Of a stretch of 64,000 nt of DNA, positions 63,209 to 64,000 are shown one piece after another. The translations under genes were made by a program, and so were the position numbers. Source of the stretch: Herminiimonas fonticola (GTDB lineage Bacteria; Pseudomonadota; Gammaproteobacteria; Burkholderiales; Burkholderiaceae_D); contig NZ_PTLZ01000002.1 of NCBI RefSeq assembly GCF_003293745.1, positions 248,001-312,000 on the forward strand, in the 5' to 3' direction. Position 1 is the first letter of the stretch. Every line of letters starts with the position of its first letter. The notes beneath the pieces are model-generated. The model saw nothing but the letters and a program-made list of their open reading frames with translations, searched no databases and was not told the DNA's origin.

Positions 63209-64000
63209 GTGGAAATTCATAGCGACGTGCAAGGGATACGCCTTGCATTGGAACTGGCAGCCAAAGGCATGTTCACGACGACGCCGAATCCGCGCGTCGG
63301 TTGCGTTATCGTCAAGGAAAACCAGATCATCGGTACCGGCTACACGCAGCCGGTTGGTCATGCGCACGCGGAAGTGCAAGCATTGAACGATGCGGCTGAC
63401 AAAGGTTTCGACGTCGAAGGTTCTACCGTGTATGTCACGCTGGAGCCATGCAGCCATCACGGTCGCACACCGCCTTGCGCCGATGCCTTGATCAAGGCAC
63501 GTGTGGCGCGTGTGGTTGCCGCGATTGCAGATCCAAATCCTTTGGTCGCTGGTCAAGGTTTGGCGCGACTTGAAGCAGCAGGCATACACGTCGCGTGTGG
63601 CGTATTGGAAGATGAGGCGCGCGAAATCAATATCGGTTTTCTGTCGCGCATGCAGCATGGCAAACCGTGGGTGCGTATGAAAAGTGCCGCCAGTCTGGAT
63701 GGCATGACCGCGCTGCATAACGGCATCAGCCAATGGATTACTGGCGATGAAGCGCGCGCAGACGGTCATTACTGGCGCGCGCGGGCTTGCGCAATCCTGA
63801 CTGGTATCGGCACCGTGATGGAGGACGATCCGCAATTGACGGTGCGCGCAATCGACACACCGCGCCAGCCGCAACGCATCGTCATCGATAGCCAGTTGCA
63901 GATCAGCCCGCATGCACGCGTATTGAGCGGCGGCAGTACCTTGATCGTGGCGGCAGAAGCCAAACCTGAAAAAGAAAAAGCCCTGCGCGATCTCGGCAAT
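63209..64000 (+). CDS. ribD: riboflavin biosynthesis protein RibD (5' part)
   Basis: 264 codons to the window edge, from a GTG start. The N-terminal deaminase has VGHAHAEVQAL (His and Glu of the zinc site) and TLEPCSHHGRTPPCADAL. The reductase domain begins with KPWVRMKSAASLDGMTAL. It catalyses deamination then reduction in riboflavin synthesis. The rest lies beyond the window. No FMN riboswitch is visible in the 55-base gap upstream. Confidence 0.95.
   Translation, partial: MEIHSDVQGIRLALELAAKGMFTTTPNPRVGCVIVKENQIIGTGYTQPVGHAHAEVQALNDAADKGFDVEGSTVYVTLEPCSHHGRTPPCADALIKARVARVVAAIADPNPLVAGQGLARLEAAGIHVACGVLEDEAREINIGFLSRMQHGKPWVRMKSAASLDGMTALHNGISQWITGDEARADGHYWRARACAILTGIGTVMEDDPQLTVRAIDTPRQPQRIVIDSQLQISPHARVLSGGSTLIVAAEAKPEKEKALRDLGN

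Overview
The window is a contiguous stretch of chromosome from a Gram-negative betaproteobacterium. Features pointing to Oxalobacteraceae (Herminiimonas/Janthinobacterium-like) are moderate GC content, EF-P with Arg32 next to its rhamnosyltransferase EarP, a glutamine-dependent NadE followed by a PII gene, the hemCDXY order, type IV minor pilins and a TakP-type TRAP transporter. The family assignment is inference from gene content and synteny; no database search was run. Most of the window is ordinary core genome. No CRISPR array, prophage, insertion sequence or rRNA operon was seen.

Layout. 1-7.3 kb: the 5' part of a SulP transporter gene, a divergent SDR/TetR pair, metG, gltX, then tRNA-Ala and two identical tRNA-Glu genes inside a tandem duplication. 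7.3-12.1 kb: a tightly overlapping MarR / NodT-type outer-membrane lipoprotein / EmrA / EmrB multidrug efflux operon. 12.2-18.4 kb: earP and efp, an M48 peptidase plus DUF898 membrane protein pair, a bactofilin and purU. 18.5-19.1 kb: two inverted copies of a dispersed, hairpin-rich repeat. 19.2-27.9 kb: esterase, mog and darP/yjgA (minus strand) opposite pmbA, a TakP-like binding protein convergent with its DctQM permease genes, and argH. 28-37.9 kb: an AlgZ/AlgR-like LytTR two-component pair, ppc, hemC-hemD-hemX-hemY and ppa. 38-44.4 kb: a membrane-anchored Ser/Thr kinase, a DUF482/GNAT protein, nadE, glnB/glnK, an Smr protein and trxB. 44.7-53 kb: ftsK-lolA-rarA-serS, synteny shared with E. 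coli apart from a missing lrp, then an EAL-CBS-GGDEF protein. 53.2-56 kb: tRNA-Ser(CGA) followed by a small accessory-looking patch of unrecognised genes, including three tandem small proteins that look paralogous. 56-64 kb: an MgtC/DUF4010 membrane protein, a candidate small RNA, the minor-pilin operon pilV-W-X-Y1-E-fimT, and the 5' part of ribD.

How parts may connect. In Pseudomonas aeruginosa the gene order argH-algZ-algR-hemC-hemD is known, and AlgR activates the fimU-pilVWXY1Y2E operon. Here an AlgZ/AlgR-like pair sits between argH and hemCD, and a pilVWXY1E-type operon lies about 28 kb away with direct repeats upstream. A regulatory link is a testable inference. The best candidates for something undescribed are the three-gene small-protein cluster at 55.0-55.9 kb, the inverted repeat modules at 18.5-19.1 kb, the compact sRNA-like element at 57.5 kb, and structured leaders upstream of gltX and hemC.
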